DNA of 64,000 nucleotides, taken from positions 1-64,000 of the forward strand of contig SVDN01000011.1 in NCBI GenBank assembly GCA_015057825.1. The letters are read 5' to 3'. Origin of the DNA: Lachnospiraceae bacterium (GTDB lineage: Bacteria; Bacillota; Clostridia; Lachnospirales; Lachnospiraceae). A program made the translations under genes and the position numbers. Positions 45,685 to 53,627 of the stretch are shown one piece after another (the first letter of the stretch is position 1; the number at the start of each line of letters is the position of its first letter). The notes under the pieces are model-generated. The model was given only the letters and a program-made list of their open reading frames with translations, was not told where the DNA came from and ran no database searches.

Positions 45685-46848
45685 ATGGCAGATAAAAGAG
45701 ATTATTATGAAGTCCTGGGTGTTAATAAAAACGCCACAGACGCAGAACTTAAAAAAGCATACAGACAACTTGCCAAAAAGTATCATCCGGATACAAATCC
45801 GGGAGACAAGGAAGCAGAAGCCAAGTTTAAAGAGGCTTCGGAGGCTTACGCTGTTCTTAGTGATGCCGAAAAGAGAAGACAGTACGACCAGTTCGGTCAT
45901 GCTGCTTTTGAAGGCGGAGCAGGCGGTGGAGCCGGCGGATTTGATTTTAACATGGATGACATTTTTGGAAGCTTTGGAGATATTTTCGGAGATCTTTTCG
46001 GTGGTGGCGGCAGACGTCGTTCAAGCTACAATGGTCCTCAAAAAGGTTCCAATATTCGTACATCTGTAAGAATTACTTTTGAAGAAGCTGTATTCGGTTG
46101 CGAAAAGGAATTGGACATTACCTTGAAAGACGAGTGCAAGACTTGCGGCGGCAGTGGAGCAAAACCGGGCACATCCAAAGAGACTTGTAAAAAGTGTGGC
46201 GGTAAAGGACAGGTTGTTTATACACAGCAGTCTTTGTTTGGTATGGTGCGAAATGTACAAAGTTGTCCTGATTGTAACGGAACCGGTCAGGTTATTAAAG
46301 AAAAATGTCCTGATTGCCGCGGAACAGGTTATATTGCCTCCAAAAAGCGCATTCAGGTTACCATTCCTGCCGGAATTGATGACAGACAAAGTATTCGTAT
46401 CGGTGGCAAAGGCGAGCCGGGTATTAACGGTGGACCAAGAGGCGATCTTCTTGTGGAAGTTATTGTTTCGCGTCATCCGATTTTTGAAAGAAGTGATTAC
46501 AACCTTTTCTCAACAGCACCGATTTCATTTGCGCAGGCTGCACTTGGCGGTGATGTGAGAATTAAGACTATTGACGGCGATGTTCTTTTCCCTATAAAAC
46601 CGGGCACACAGACGGATACCAAGATTCGTCTTAAAGGAAAAGGTGTACCGACACTTAGAAACAAAGCTGTTCGCGGTGACCACTACGTAACTTTATATGT
46701 TGCGGTTCCGGAAAAGCTTACGGCAGAGCAGAAGGAAGCTTTGAAAGCATTTGATGATGCAATGGGTGGAACTTTAAATGAAGCCGAAAAAGCGGGAGAG
46801 TCACCGAAGAAGAAAAAACGTTTTGGAAAAAACAAAGACGAGAATTAA
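45685..46848 (+). CDS. dnaJ: Chaperone DnaJ (type I Hsp40)
   Basis: A 387-residue co-chaperone. The J domain has the HPD motif in [18 protein letters not shown], followed by a Gly/Phe-rich linker ([13 protein letters not shown]). Four zinc-binding repeats are [24 protein letters not shown] and CPDCRGTG. The C-terminal substrate domain ends in a basic tail [16 protein letters not shown] 45685 follows AAAGGG and gives [12 protein letters not shown] as in homologues. A near-copy of the last eight codons recurs at 50227-50250. Confidence 0.98.
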   Translation: MADKRDYYEVLGVNKNATDAELKKAYRQLAKKYHPDTNPGDKEAEAKFKEASEAYAVLSDAEKRRQYDQFGHAAFEGGAGGGAGGFDFNMDDIFGSFGDIFGDLFGGGGRRRSSYNGPQKGSNIRTSVRITFEEAVFGCEKELDITLKDECKTCGGSGAKPGTSKETCKKCGGKGQVVYTQQSLFGMVRNVQSCPDCNGTGQVIKEKCPDCRGTGYIASKKRIQVTIPAGIDDRQSIRIGGKGEPGINGGPRGDLLVEVIVSRHPIFERSDYNLFSTAPISFAQAALGGDVRIKTIDGDVLFPIKPGTQTDTKIRLKGKGVPTLRNKAVRGDHYVTLYVAVPEKLTAEQKEALKAFDDAMGGTLNEAEKAGESPKKKKRFGKNKDEN

Positions 46849-46860
46849 TAATTACCTAAC

Positions 46861-46895
46861 AGGCGGAACTTCATATAATGAGGCGCCGCCTTTTT
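46861..46895 (+). terminator. Terminator of the heat-shock operon
   Basis: AGGCGG...CCGCCT with inner CTTCAT/ATGAGG pairing, then TTTTT. Related to the hairpin at 50264. Confidence 0.85.
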
Positions 46896-46939
46896 AGTGT
46901 AATTAATCAATAAGCCTTGCACCGACTGATAAAAGGATT

Positions 46940-47100
46940 GTTTTAATTACACGCTTCGTTTTCTATTCGTTGCGCTCGTTTATTCGCCGACAACCGCTTA
47001 AACTCGCAAGCTAAAGCTTGCTCAAACATAAGCTCCTTTGTCGGCTAACATCGCACAACTCATGTACGAAAGCCTCGCTATCGTAATTAAATTCAATCCT
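46940..47100. repeat. Second dispersed palindromic repeat family, copy B
   Basis: Inverse, nearly identical copy of 19282-19435, with the hairpin tip expanded to a GCAAGCTAAAGCTTGC stem. It lies just after the heat-shock operon terminator. Confidence 0.85.
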
Positions 47101-47166
47101 TTTACATCCGGTTTAGGCTTTATGTTTAATACATAAAAAGCGCGTCTTACAAGATTTTTTCGGAAG

Positions 47167-47443
47167 ATACGGAGACAAATAAATAATTCTTGTGTGCTCC
47201 GTATATAAATCAGCTAAATAATTTGCAGAAGCGGAGAAAAACTGGATTCTTGCTTGTGCTCCGTACAAATAAATATTATGTAAACAAATCAATACGGAGC
47301 AAATGAGTTTAATTGCTTGTTGCACCGTATTTCACAGAAAACAAACATAATAAAAACGGAGCAAAAAGGAAAAATGCAATATACTCCGCTCAAATAGCAA
47401 GAAAAGCTACGGAGCAAAAGCAAGTTTTTTAATATTCTCCGTA
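47167..47443. repeat. Tandem array of five hairpin units (ACGGAG...CTCCGT)
   Basis: Five inverted repeats at about 47167-47204, 47230-47265, 47292-47330, 47356-47389 and 47408-47443. Unit starts are 63, 62, 64 and 52 bp apart. Arms are ATACGGAG and CTCCGTAT with one or two changes. Loops of about 22 bases are related, sharing GCAAA on the left and TTGCTTGTG on the right. Separators are AT-rich and 19-27 bp. No reading frame crosses the array with coding character. It fills part of an 860-bp gap before the next gene. Confidence 0.8.
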
Positions 47444-47711
47444 TGCTGCTGAAAACAGGCAGTTTTATGTAAACTAATATCAAAAATGAATTAGATATAT
47501 TGCTTATTCAATTCACTTCTCCAACAAAAGAATTCAAAGATATTTGAAATCAACAATTAATTAGTTTATACTAAAGACACTTATCAAAATCTTATGATTA
47601 TATGAAGAATTATTATGATAGCGGTAGTTGATAATAATTCAAATTAAGAATTGATTTGCAAAAAAGAGATAAGATATAAAGGTGATGATTATTAGCAGGG
47701 GGTATAAATAT
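47444..47711 (+). other. AT-rich intergenic stretch before the YdcF-like gene
   Basis: No ORF with coding character and no clear promoter could be picked. GGGGG at 47697-47701 is the probable ribosome site of the next gene. Confidence 0.3.
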
Positions 47712-48500
47712 ATGAGAAAGATTGCAGTATTATTTTTGACTATATGTTTGGCCTTTACATTTTCCGCCTGTGGCAACAAGCGCGATGCGGATGCGATTAT
47801 TGAAGATGCTATAAATGCTTACAGCGCTACGATTGGGCAGGACGAAAATGTTGAAAGCTACATGGATGAATTGGCCGGAATTGATGAAGATAAAGCAAAA
47901 CTTTGGCAAGAAATTTTTGATTATTGGGACTACGCAAATAACGAGCTGGTTGTAAATGAAGGAGTGCTTCCTGATGGTTTGCCAAAGGATGATAGCCTTG
48001 CAATTGTTATATTGGGATTTGAACTTAACGATGACGGTACAATGCAAGATGAGCTTATAGGAAGGCTTAATGTGGCTTTGGCTTGTGCAAACCAATATCC
48101 GAATGCTTATGTGGTCTGTACCGGTGGCGGAACAGCAAAGAATAATAAGGATGTAACAGAGGCGGATTTAATGGCAAAATGGTTGGTTGAAAATGGTTTG
48201 GAAGAAAGCAGATTGATTATTGAGAACAAGTCCATGACAACCCTTGAAAATGCCGGATTTACTTACCAAATTCTTTTAGAAAAATATCCGCAGGTTAAGG
48301 AAATAGCACTGATAACAAGTTCGTATCATATTCCTTGGGGCTCGCTGATTTTTGAGGCAACAATCCTAAAATCAGCCGCTGAATCAAATACACCTAAGAT
48401 ACATATTGTAAGTAACGCAGCTTATAATACGGTGAATGAAAAATATAAGGATGTCCTGAAATTCGAAACAATGCAATTAACACAACTAATTGAATATTAA
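47712..48500 (+). CDS. YdcF/SanA-like (DUF218) lipoprotein
   Basis: A 262-residue protein with a lipoprotein signal (KIAVLFLTICLAFTFSACGN, lipobox FSAC). After a helical region, a DUF218 domain follows: LAIVILGFELNDDGTMQDEL, RLNVALACANQYPNAYVVCT, GGGTAKNNKDVTEADLMAKW, IIENKSMTTLENA and ITSSYHIPWGSL. The family occurs in envelope maintenance and vancomycin sensitivity (SanA) in enterobacteria; the chemistry is unknown. ATG 47712 is chosen by position after GGGGG. It lies inside the segment bounded by dnaJ-end copies. Confidence 0.85.
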   Translation: MRKIAVLFLTICLAFTFSACGNKRDADAIIEDAINAYSATIGQDENVESYMDELAGIDEDKAKLWQEIFDYWDYANNELVVNEGVLPDGLPKDDSLAIVILGFELNDDGTMQDELIGRLNVALACANQYPNAYVVCTGGGTAKNNKDVTEADLMAKWLVENGLEESRLIIENKSMTTLENAGFTYQILLEKYPQVKEIALITSSYHIPWGSLIFEATILKSAAESNTPKIHIVSNAAYNTVNEKYKDVLKFETMQLTQLIEY

Positions 48501-48509
48501 ATGCAAAAG

Positions 48510-48535
48510 GATACGACGTTAGTCGTATCTTTTTT
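48510..48535 (+). terminator. Terminator of the YdcF-like gene
   Basis: GATACGAC-GTTA-GTCGTATC, perfect 8-bp arms, then TTTTTT. Confidence 0.93.
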
Positions 48536-48627
48536 GTTCGGTGACTGGCACAGACAATCCCGAAATACCGTCTTGGCAGCTTTTGGCGATAAAAATGTCA
48601 TACTCCGATTATACACAAAAATCAAAA

Positions 48628-48656
48628 TTGACATTTACACGATAACGTGTTAATGT
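48628..48656 (+). promoter_or_regulatory. Promoter with operator-like palindrome before the nucleotidyltransferase gene
   Basis: TTGACA (48628-48633), 17-bp spacer, TAATGT (48651-48656). The spacer is filled by ACACG-ATAA-CGTGT (48637-48650), so a bound repressor would block RNA polymerase. The gene product has an N-terminal helix-turn-helix and may itself be the repressor. Confidence 0.6.
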
Positions 48657-48676
48657 TAAAAAGAGGAGATGATAAT

Positions 48677-49219
48677 ATGAATGAATATTACACTGTATCG
48701 GAATTTTCAAAAATAACGGGAAAAGATCCCGGAAATATAAGACGAATGTTAATTGCAGGAAGATTGGAAGGAGAGAAAGTCGGAAAGCAGTGGTTGATAA
48801 AAAAGACTGCTAAATATCCGGATGATGAGAGAGTTTCCAGTGGAAAGTATCATAATTCGCGTAAACTTTCTTTGCTAAGAGCCAAGAATAATCATTTGCT
48901 TAAAGTACTGAAACGCTTAGTAACATATTTATGTTTAATTTGCGGAGAAAATATAGACGAGGTTGTTTTGTACGGCTCATATGCCCGTGGCACGAACAAT
49001 GATGAATCGGATGTTGACATTGCTGTGGTTCTAAAAAAAGAGTTTAGCAAAAAAATACATGATTTGATGATTGATAAGATTGTAGATTTGGAATTGGAAT
49101 GTGATAAGGTTTTATCTGTGGTAACGGTCAAATATGATGACTATCATAACGACAGCAACATTTCTCCCTTCTACAAAAATATTAAGAAGGAGGGAATTGT
49201 ATTATGGAAAGCCGTGTAA
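48677..49219 (+). CDS. HTH-nucleotidyltransferase (MNT-like) protein
   Basis: A 180-residue two-domain protein. Residues 1-50 are an excisionase/MerR-type helix-turn-helix (YYTVSEFSKITGKDPGNIRR, then GRLEGEKVGKQWLI). Residues 85-180 are a small nucleotidyltransferase with GS motif LYGSYARGTNNDESDVDIAV (Gly100, Asp112, Asp114) and a possible third carboxylate near VKYDDY. Stand-alone domains of this kind act as AMPylating antitoxins (MntA) or in defence. GAGGAGATG precedes ATG 48677. The stop overlaps the start of the ORF6N gene by 16 bases. Confidence 0.85.
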   Translation: MNEYYTVSEFSKITGKDPGNIRRMLIAGRLEGEKVGKQWLIKKTAKYPDDERVSSGKYHNSRKLSLLRAKNNHLLKVLKRLVTYLCLICGENIDEVVLYGSYARGTNNDESDVDIAVVLKKEFSKKIHDLMIDKIVDLELECDKVLSVVTVKYDDYHNDSNISPFYKNIKKEGIVLWKAV

Positions 49220-50204
49220 ATGAAATTGTTTTATATGAGCCTATTGATAAGGAACGGATAAAAGCTCAGATATTTGATGTTAGAGGATATAAAGTTATGC
49301 TGGACAGTGATATAGCTGTTTATTTTGGAGTAGAAACCAAAGCTTTGAACAGAGCTATGAAACGCAATATAAAACGATTTCCTGACAATTTTTGTTTTCA
49401 ACTAATACGTGAGGAGTACAAAGAAATTCTAAGGTCCAATCTGGAACCTTAGAATTGGAACAAGGCAAGTATTCAAAATATCTGCCATTTGTGTATACTG
49501 AACAAGGTGTGGCTATGCTTACTTCTACACTACATACAGACAGAGCCATTGAAGCAAGTATTCAAATCATAGAAGCTTTTGTGGAAATGTCACACTACAT
49601 ACGTCAGAATCGTGAACTGCTTCCTTACGAAGAATTAAAAGCCCTAGAACTTAAGCACTATCAGTTGTCCGATAGGGTACATAATATCGAGGAGAATATG
49701 CTTACTCGAGATAATCTCACTAATTTTATGAAACTATTTGATGCCGGCATTAACTCCGAAGAAATCTTGATTCTTAATGGAGAACCATTTAAAGCGGATA
49801 TGGCTTATCAAAAGATTTATAAGCTGGCCAAGAAAAGTATTATAATGGTCGATGATTACATTGGAGTAAAAACGCTCCATCATATGTCCCATGCAAAGAC
49901 AAATGTTAGCATCACTATTATTAGTGGTAACAAAGATTATAGCCCGCTCAGGCTGGCAGAATACAACGATTTTTTGATTGAGTATCCGGGTCGAAACATT
50001 AATTTTATAAAATCAGTAAACAAGACCCATGATAGATATATTGTTCTGGATTATGGTACAAGGACTATGAGGCTCTTTCACTGCGGAGCCAGCAGCAAGG
50101 ATGCCGGTAAAAAGATTACAACGATTACAGAGATTAAAGAAGTGAATATCTATAAGGATACCATTAATAATCTCTTGGCAAATCCGCCATTAACATTAAA
50201 ATAA
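49204..50204 (+). pseudogene. ORF6N-domain protein with C-terminal PLD-like domain, interrupted by a frameshift
   Basis: The first frame (49204-49452, 82 residues) is an ORF6N domain: KAQIFDVRGYKVMLDSDIAV, NRAMKRNIKRFPDNFCFQL. It stops at TAG after LRSNLEP. The second frame continues at once with LELEQGKYSKYLPFVYTEQGV, the usual continuation of ORF6N, so a single missing T near 49449-49453 explains the break. The remainder has a helical linker and a phospholipase-D-like half-domain (AKKSIIMVDDYIGVKTLHHM, HDRYIVLDYG, FHCGASSKDAGKK). The rest is intact, so the break is recent, a sequencing error, or recoded. It is translationally coupled to the nucleotidyltransferase gene. Confidence 0.8.
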
Positions 50205-50226
50205 CGGATTTAATAAGCTATTAATC

Positions 50227-50250
50227 GGTAAAAATAAAGACGAGAATTAA
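50227..50250 (+). repeat. Second copy of the dnaJ 3' end
   Basis: 24 bases encoding GKNKDEN and a stop, matching 46825-46848 at 22 of 24 positions. Both differences are synonymous (GGA/GGT, AAC/AAT). It is followed, like the real dnaJ end, by a GGCGG...CCGCC hairpin. The two copies bound 3.4 kb of accessory DNA. Confidence 0.65.
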
Positions 50251-50263
50251 ATAAAAGTATAAC

Positions 50264-50299
50264 AGGCGGCACTCAAATTAGAAGTGCCGCCTGATTTTT
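50264..50299. terminator. Bidirectional terminator at the end of the first binding-protein gene
   Basis: AGGCGGCACT-N9-AGTGCCGCCT, then GATTTTTA on the plus strand. It lies just past the stop of the minus-strand gene at 50308. Confidence 0.75.
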
Positions 50300-50307
50300 A
50301 CTTGGAT

Positions 50308-51525
50308 TTATTTACTTGTTTCGCTTTGTTGTGCTGCACGTTCCGACTCACGTTCGGCTCTTCTTGATTCGCGCTCAGCATCCTGTTTTTCTTTATTTTC
50401 TTTGGTTGTAACCTGAACAATTCTATCTGTGAAGTATGAGCTTGTTATTATAGTACCTTCAGGCATATCAAGCTTACCGAAATCCTTGAAATCGATAAGA
50501 GAATCGATTCTTTCAAGAGCTCTGAGTTCCCTGTCATTCATTTCGGCTTTTGCTTGTGTTACTCGATCCATGGCTGTATCGTCATCTGCTAAATTATTTG
50601 CAACATCACTTGTACGTGTCCAAAAAACAACGTCAACCGTACCGCTTGATAAAGCAGCCGCACGACCGATACTGTCAACAACAACTATTTCGATGTTCTT
50701 GCCTATACGCTGACTGATTTCCGCAAGAACCGCAGTGTTGAAACCTGCAGGAGAACCATCGGCTGCTACATAGTCCATTGGAGGCAATGCTCCGGTAACG
50801 GCAACTTTAACGGTCTCGGCACCTGCAATCTGTGGAAGACTTACAGCTTTGATTTCCGAACCGTTTTTGTATGCTTCAATCTGCTCGCTGATAAGAGTAT
50901 CAAGGGTTCCGTCATCTTTCATTGCCTGGATTGCAGTATTGAATTCATCTCTTAAAGCGGTGTTGCTATCAAGCATCAAGAATGAAAAACTGTTGGATAA
51001 GATACCTCTTGTTACAATTCTTGAGTATGTATTATCTACAGTCTCATCTATGTTGCTGTTGTTGATAACAAGATCTTCATTTGTTGCGCAAAGATAATTT
51101 GCTGTGCTTAAGTAAACGGACATTGAAGTAATGTCGCCTGCGTTAAGTGCCATAAGCATTGAATCCAATGAATCATAGAATGTAACATTGATTTCAGGAC
51201 CTCTTCTTACAGGAGTTCCGTCTTCATTGGTTGGACGTTCGCTTGCATCACGAGTCTGACGAGTTTCATCTTCGCCTCGTGTGCTTTCAATAAAGTCTCT
51301 GCGAAGCGTTCTGTTGGCAACGACTGTAGCCGCAACAAGGTCTTCTGTTTCATCTTCCGTTAAGTTCAACATTGTAAGAACACCGATGTTAAGCGCAGGT
51401 CTTGTATTTTCCGAATCGCCGCTGTCGGCAGTTGTATCATCGCCCGAATTGCCACAGGCGCAAAGGGTGAAGAGTAGTACAAGTACTACAATCAACGACA
51501 TTGTTTTAATAATCTTTCTCCTCAT
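50308..51525 (-). CDS. ABC transporter binding lipoprotein with permuted-looking domains (copy 1)
   Basis: A 405-residue lipoprotein (lipobox TLCACGNSG). The middle contains an end-of-domain pattern of family 3 solute-binding proteins (ALRDEFNTAIQAMKDDGTLDTLI). That is followed by what is normally the start of such a domain (VKVAVTGALPPMDYVAADGS, PAGFNTAVLAEISQRIGKNI, AALSSGTVDVVFWTR). The order second-half/first-half is unusual. The C-terminus is a charged helix (KENKEKQDAERESRRAERES). It follows the permease and ATPase genes. A paralogue is at 57893-59122. An amino acid is the likely ligand. Confidence 0.8.
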   Translation of the reverse strand: MRRKIIKTMSLIVVLVLLFTLCACGNSGDDTTADSGDSENTRPALNIGVLTMLNLTEDETEDLVAATVVANRTLRRDFIESTRGEDETRQTRDASERPTNEDGTPVRRGPEINVTFYDSLDSMLMALNAGDITSMSVYLSTANYLCATNEDLVINNSNIDETVDNTYSRIVTRGILSNSFSFLMLDSNTALRDEFNTAIQAMKDDGTLDTLISEQIEAYKNGSEIKAVSLPQIAGAETVKVAVTGALPPMDYVAADGSPAGFNTAVLAEISQRIGKNIEIVVVDSIGRAAALSSGTVDVVFWTRTSDVANNLADDDTAMDRVTQAKAEMNDRELRALERIDSLIDFKDFGKLDMPEGTIITSSYFTDRIVQVTTKENKEKQDAERESRRAERESERAAQQSETSK

Positions 51526-51554
51526 TAATTATTACCTCCATTTTCATAATTTGG

Positions 51555-52649
51555 TTACAAAGTTACACTTATGTGACTGCGATTCTCCTCCCAATCGTAG
51601 TCTATATGTTTAGCCATCTGCTTAAGAATGGTAACCCCGAGTCCATCGTCGTCCTGAGTGAACGGGTTGAACTGTTTGCCTCCACAGGTTAACTCGATTT
51701 CCGTAGATTTGTCGGATTCCGCAAATGAGACGGAAAGCTGTATATCTGTCGGTTCGTTTTTCTCGTAGCAGTGGTCTAACATTTCAAATAATAGTTCCTC
51801 ACAACATATTTGCAGGCGGTAGATTATCTTTAAATCTAACCCGTATTTTTCACCAAAGTTTTGGATACCGCCCTGAAGTTGCATCAGGTCAAAACCGTGT
51901 TTGTCTATTTCATAGCTGAAATATTTTATTTTTTTAATAAAAGCAATGGTTTTTTCACGCTTTGGATTATCGAATATTTCGCTTGGTGTACCTTGTTCGT
52001 AGATGCCCCGGTCCGCAAGGAAGAGGACCCTGGTGGCAACATCTCTTGCAAAGTTCATTTCGTGAGTTACGATTATCATGGTCATGTCGCGTTTTGCAAG
52101 CATTCTGATAACCGCCAGCACTTCGCCTACCATAGTAGGGTCAAGGGCACTGGTTGGCTCATCAAAGAGCAGAACCTTTGGCTCCATCATAAGGCAACGG
52201 CAAATGGCTATACGCTGCTGTTGGCCGCCGGAAAGCTCATGTGGCATTGCATGGGCTCTTGCGGTTAAACCTACCTGTCCTAAAAGCTCAAGTGCCTTTT
52301 CTTCCGCATCTTTCCTGGACATGCCCTTAAGCCTTACAGGTGCAAGACAAAGGTTGTTCATTACGTCCATTTCCGAGAACAGGTGGAACTTCTGGTAAAC
52401 CATACCCATGCTGCGCCTGATCTTATCAACCCCTGCGCCTTTGGCTGTGATTTCTTCACCGTCTATGAAAATCTGGCCCTTGTCAGGCTTGTGAAGAAGT
52501 TCAAGAGAGCGGAGGAAAACGCTTTTGCCGCATCCGCTACCGCCGATAATAGCTATTCGCTCGCCCTGTGCTACCTCTAAATTAACATCTTCAAGAACCT
52601 TTAAATCCCCGAAGGATTTGTAGAGTCCTTTAACTTCAATCAGATTCAT
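51555..52649 (-). CDS. Amino-acid-type ABC ATPase fused to an RsbW-like ATPase domain
   Basis: A 364-residue protein. Residues 1-245 are a polar amino acid ABC ATPase: Walker A GGSGCGKS (36-43), signature LSGGQQQ (139-145), Walker B LLFDEPTSALD (160-170) and His196. Residues about 246-364 are extra. They have a GHKL-like N-box (EELLFEMLDHCY, Glu285 with Glu289 where Asn is normal, His293) and a G-box DDDGLGVTILKQMA, ending NRSHISVTL. This resembles anti-sigma kinases of the RsbW type. The start overlaps the permease end by 4 bases. Confidence 0.88.
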   Translation of the reverse strand: MNLIEVKGLYKSFGDLKVLEDVNLEVAQGERIAIIGGSGCGKSVFLRSLELLHKPDKGQIFIDGEEITAKGAGVDKIRRSMGMVYQKFHLFSEMDVMNNLCLAPVRLKGMSRKDAEEKALELLGQVGLTARAHAMPHELSGGQQQRIAICRCLMMEPKVLLFDEPTSALDPTMVGEVLAVIRMLAKRDMTMIIVTHEMNFARDVATRVLFLADRGIYEQGTPSEIFDNPKREKTIAFIKKIKYFSYEIDKHGFDLMQLQGGIQNFGEKYGLDLKIIYRLQICCEELLFEMLDHCYEKNEPTDIQLSVSFAESDKSTEIELTCGGKQFNPFTQDDDGLGVTILKQMAKHIDYDWEENRSHISVTL

Positions 52650-53323
52650 TCGGTTCCACCCCCTTTCTTTTTATGTCTGTCCGTAAGGGCAAATATGCCG
52701 TAGACAATATAAGAAAGTCCCAGGTAAATCAACATACCTATGATAATGGTAAGAAGGGGCTGCATGGTTCTTGAAGCCGTATTGTTGATAACGCGGGTTA
52801 AGTCCGTTATTGTTACATAGCCCACCACACTGGTCCATTGAATCAAATTTACAACAGTGGATTGATATACCGGTTTTGCAACCTTAAGAACCTGGGGCAG
52901 AGTAATGAGACGAAATGCATCCCATGCCGAAAATCCAAGTGTTCTTGCGGCTTCGGTCTGACCTTTATCGGAAGCTTCCACTGCGGCACGCAACAACTCT
53001 GCAACATGCGCCGACACATTAAGCGAAAATGTAACAATAGCCACGGTTACGGGCTCAAGCCCGGTTCTTGCAAATATGCCGTAGTATAAAAGCAGGAGAA
53101 GCATAAGTACCGGCGTTCCGCGAAGTATGGCAATGTATACTTTGGCTATAGTTCGTAAAACCGGATTTTTACAAGTTCTCAAAAGGCATATAAATGCGCC
53201 CAATAATGTGCCTATTATCAGTGAAAATAAGGAAATCTTTACGGTAACCCACAGACCGGACAGAATGGTTTTCCAGGAGCCGCCCTCTATTAAAATTTTG
53301 TATAGCTTATCAGATAGTGTCAT
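52646..53323 (-). CDS. Amino-acid-type ABC transporter permease
   Basis: A 225-residue HisM/GlnP-family membrane protein with five to six helices. The family landmarks are present: VTVKISLFSLIIGTLLGAFI, YIAILRGTPVLMLLLLLYYG and the EAA-type loop DKGQTEAARTLGFSAWDAFR. AGGGA precedes ATG 53323. It is the first gene of a permease-ATPase-binding protein operon on the minus strand. Confidence 0.93.
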   Translation of the reverse strand: MTLSDKLYKILIEGGSWKTILSGLWVTVKISLFSLIIGTLLGAFICLLRTCKNPVLRTIAKVYIAILRGTPVLMLLLLLYYGIFARTGLEPVTVAIVTFSLNVSAHVAELLRAAVEASDKGQTEAARTLGFSAWDAFRLITLPQVLKVAKPVYQSTVVNLIQWTSVVGYVTITDLTRVINNTASRTMQPLLTIIIGMLIYLGLSYIVYGIFALTDRHKKKGGGTE

Positions 53324-53627
53324 AGTCCCTGCCTTTTTAATATAATAATTTATCTGTTAATTTTACAACCGCCTGCAATTCCCAATACCTTTGGCCTCTT
53401 ATGGCGAAGAAAAATGCCTAGATGGAAACCTTCGGTGATTGGCTTGATAAAATTTAATAATTCTATATTTTATGTTAATGGAAAAATTTAAATAAAATAT
53501 GAACTAAATGTAAATAATTGTTTTAACCTTTCCTCGTTGTGTGCACAAAAAATCAATCGGTAGATATAAAATAATCAATACCGACTGATTTTTTGTTAGA
53601 TTGGGTAATATAGTATGTTAAATTATA
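53324..53627. other. Intergenic region with terminator of the large surface protein
   Basis: AATCAATCGGTA (53551-53562) and TACCGACTGATT (53579-53590), flanked by T6 on both strands, form a terminator for the gene ending at 53628. The remainder (53324-53540) is AT-rich and should hold the ABC operon promoter, but none is convincing. Confidence 0.6.

Noticed and set aside
47167..47443. Possible CRISPR array
   Set aside because: Repeat-like units of about 36 bp recur every 62 bp, but the units differ from each other in the loop and arms, separators are AT-rich and uneven, and no cas gene is present.
50264..50299. Shared terminators as proof of the dnaJ-end duplication
   Set aside because: Very similar GGCGGCAC/GTGCCGCC hairpins also occur at 19474 and 57838, so the terminator likeness alone is not evidence; only the codon-level repeat is used.
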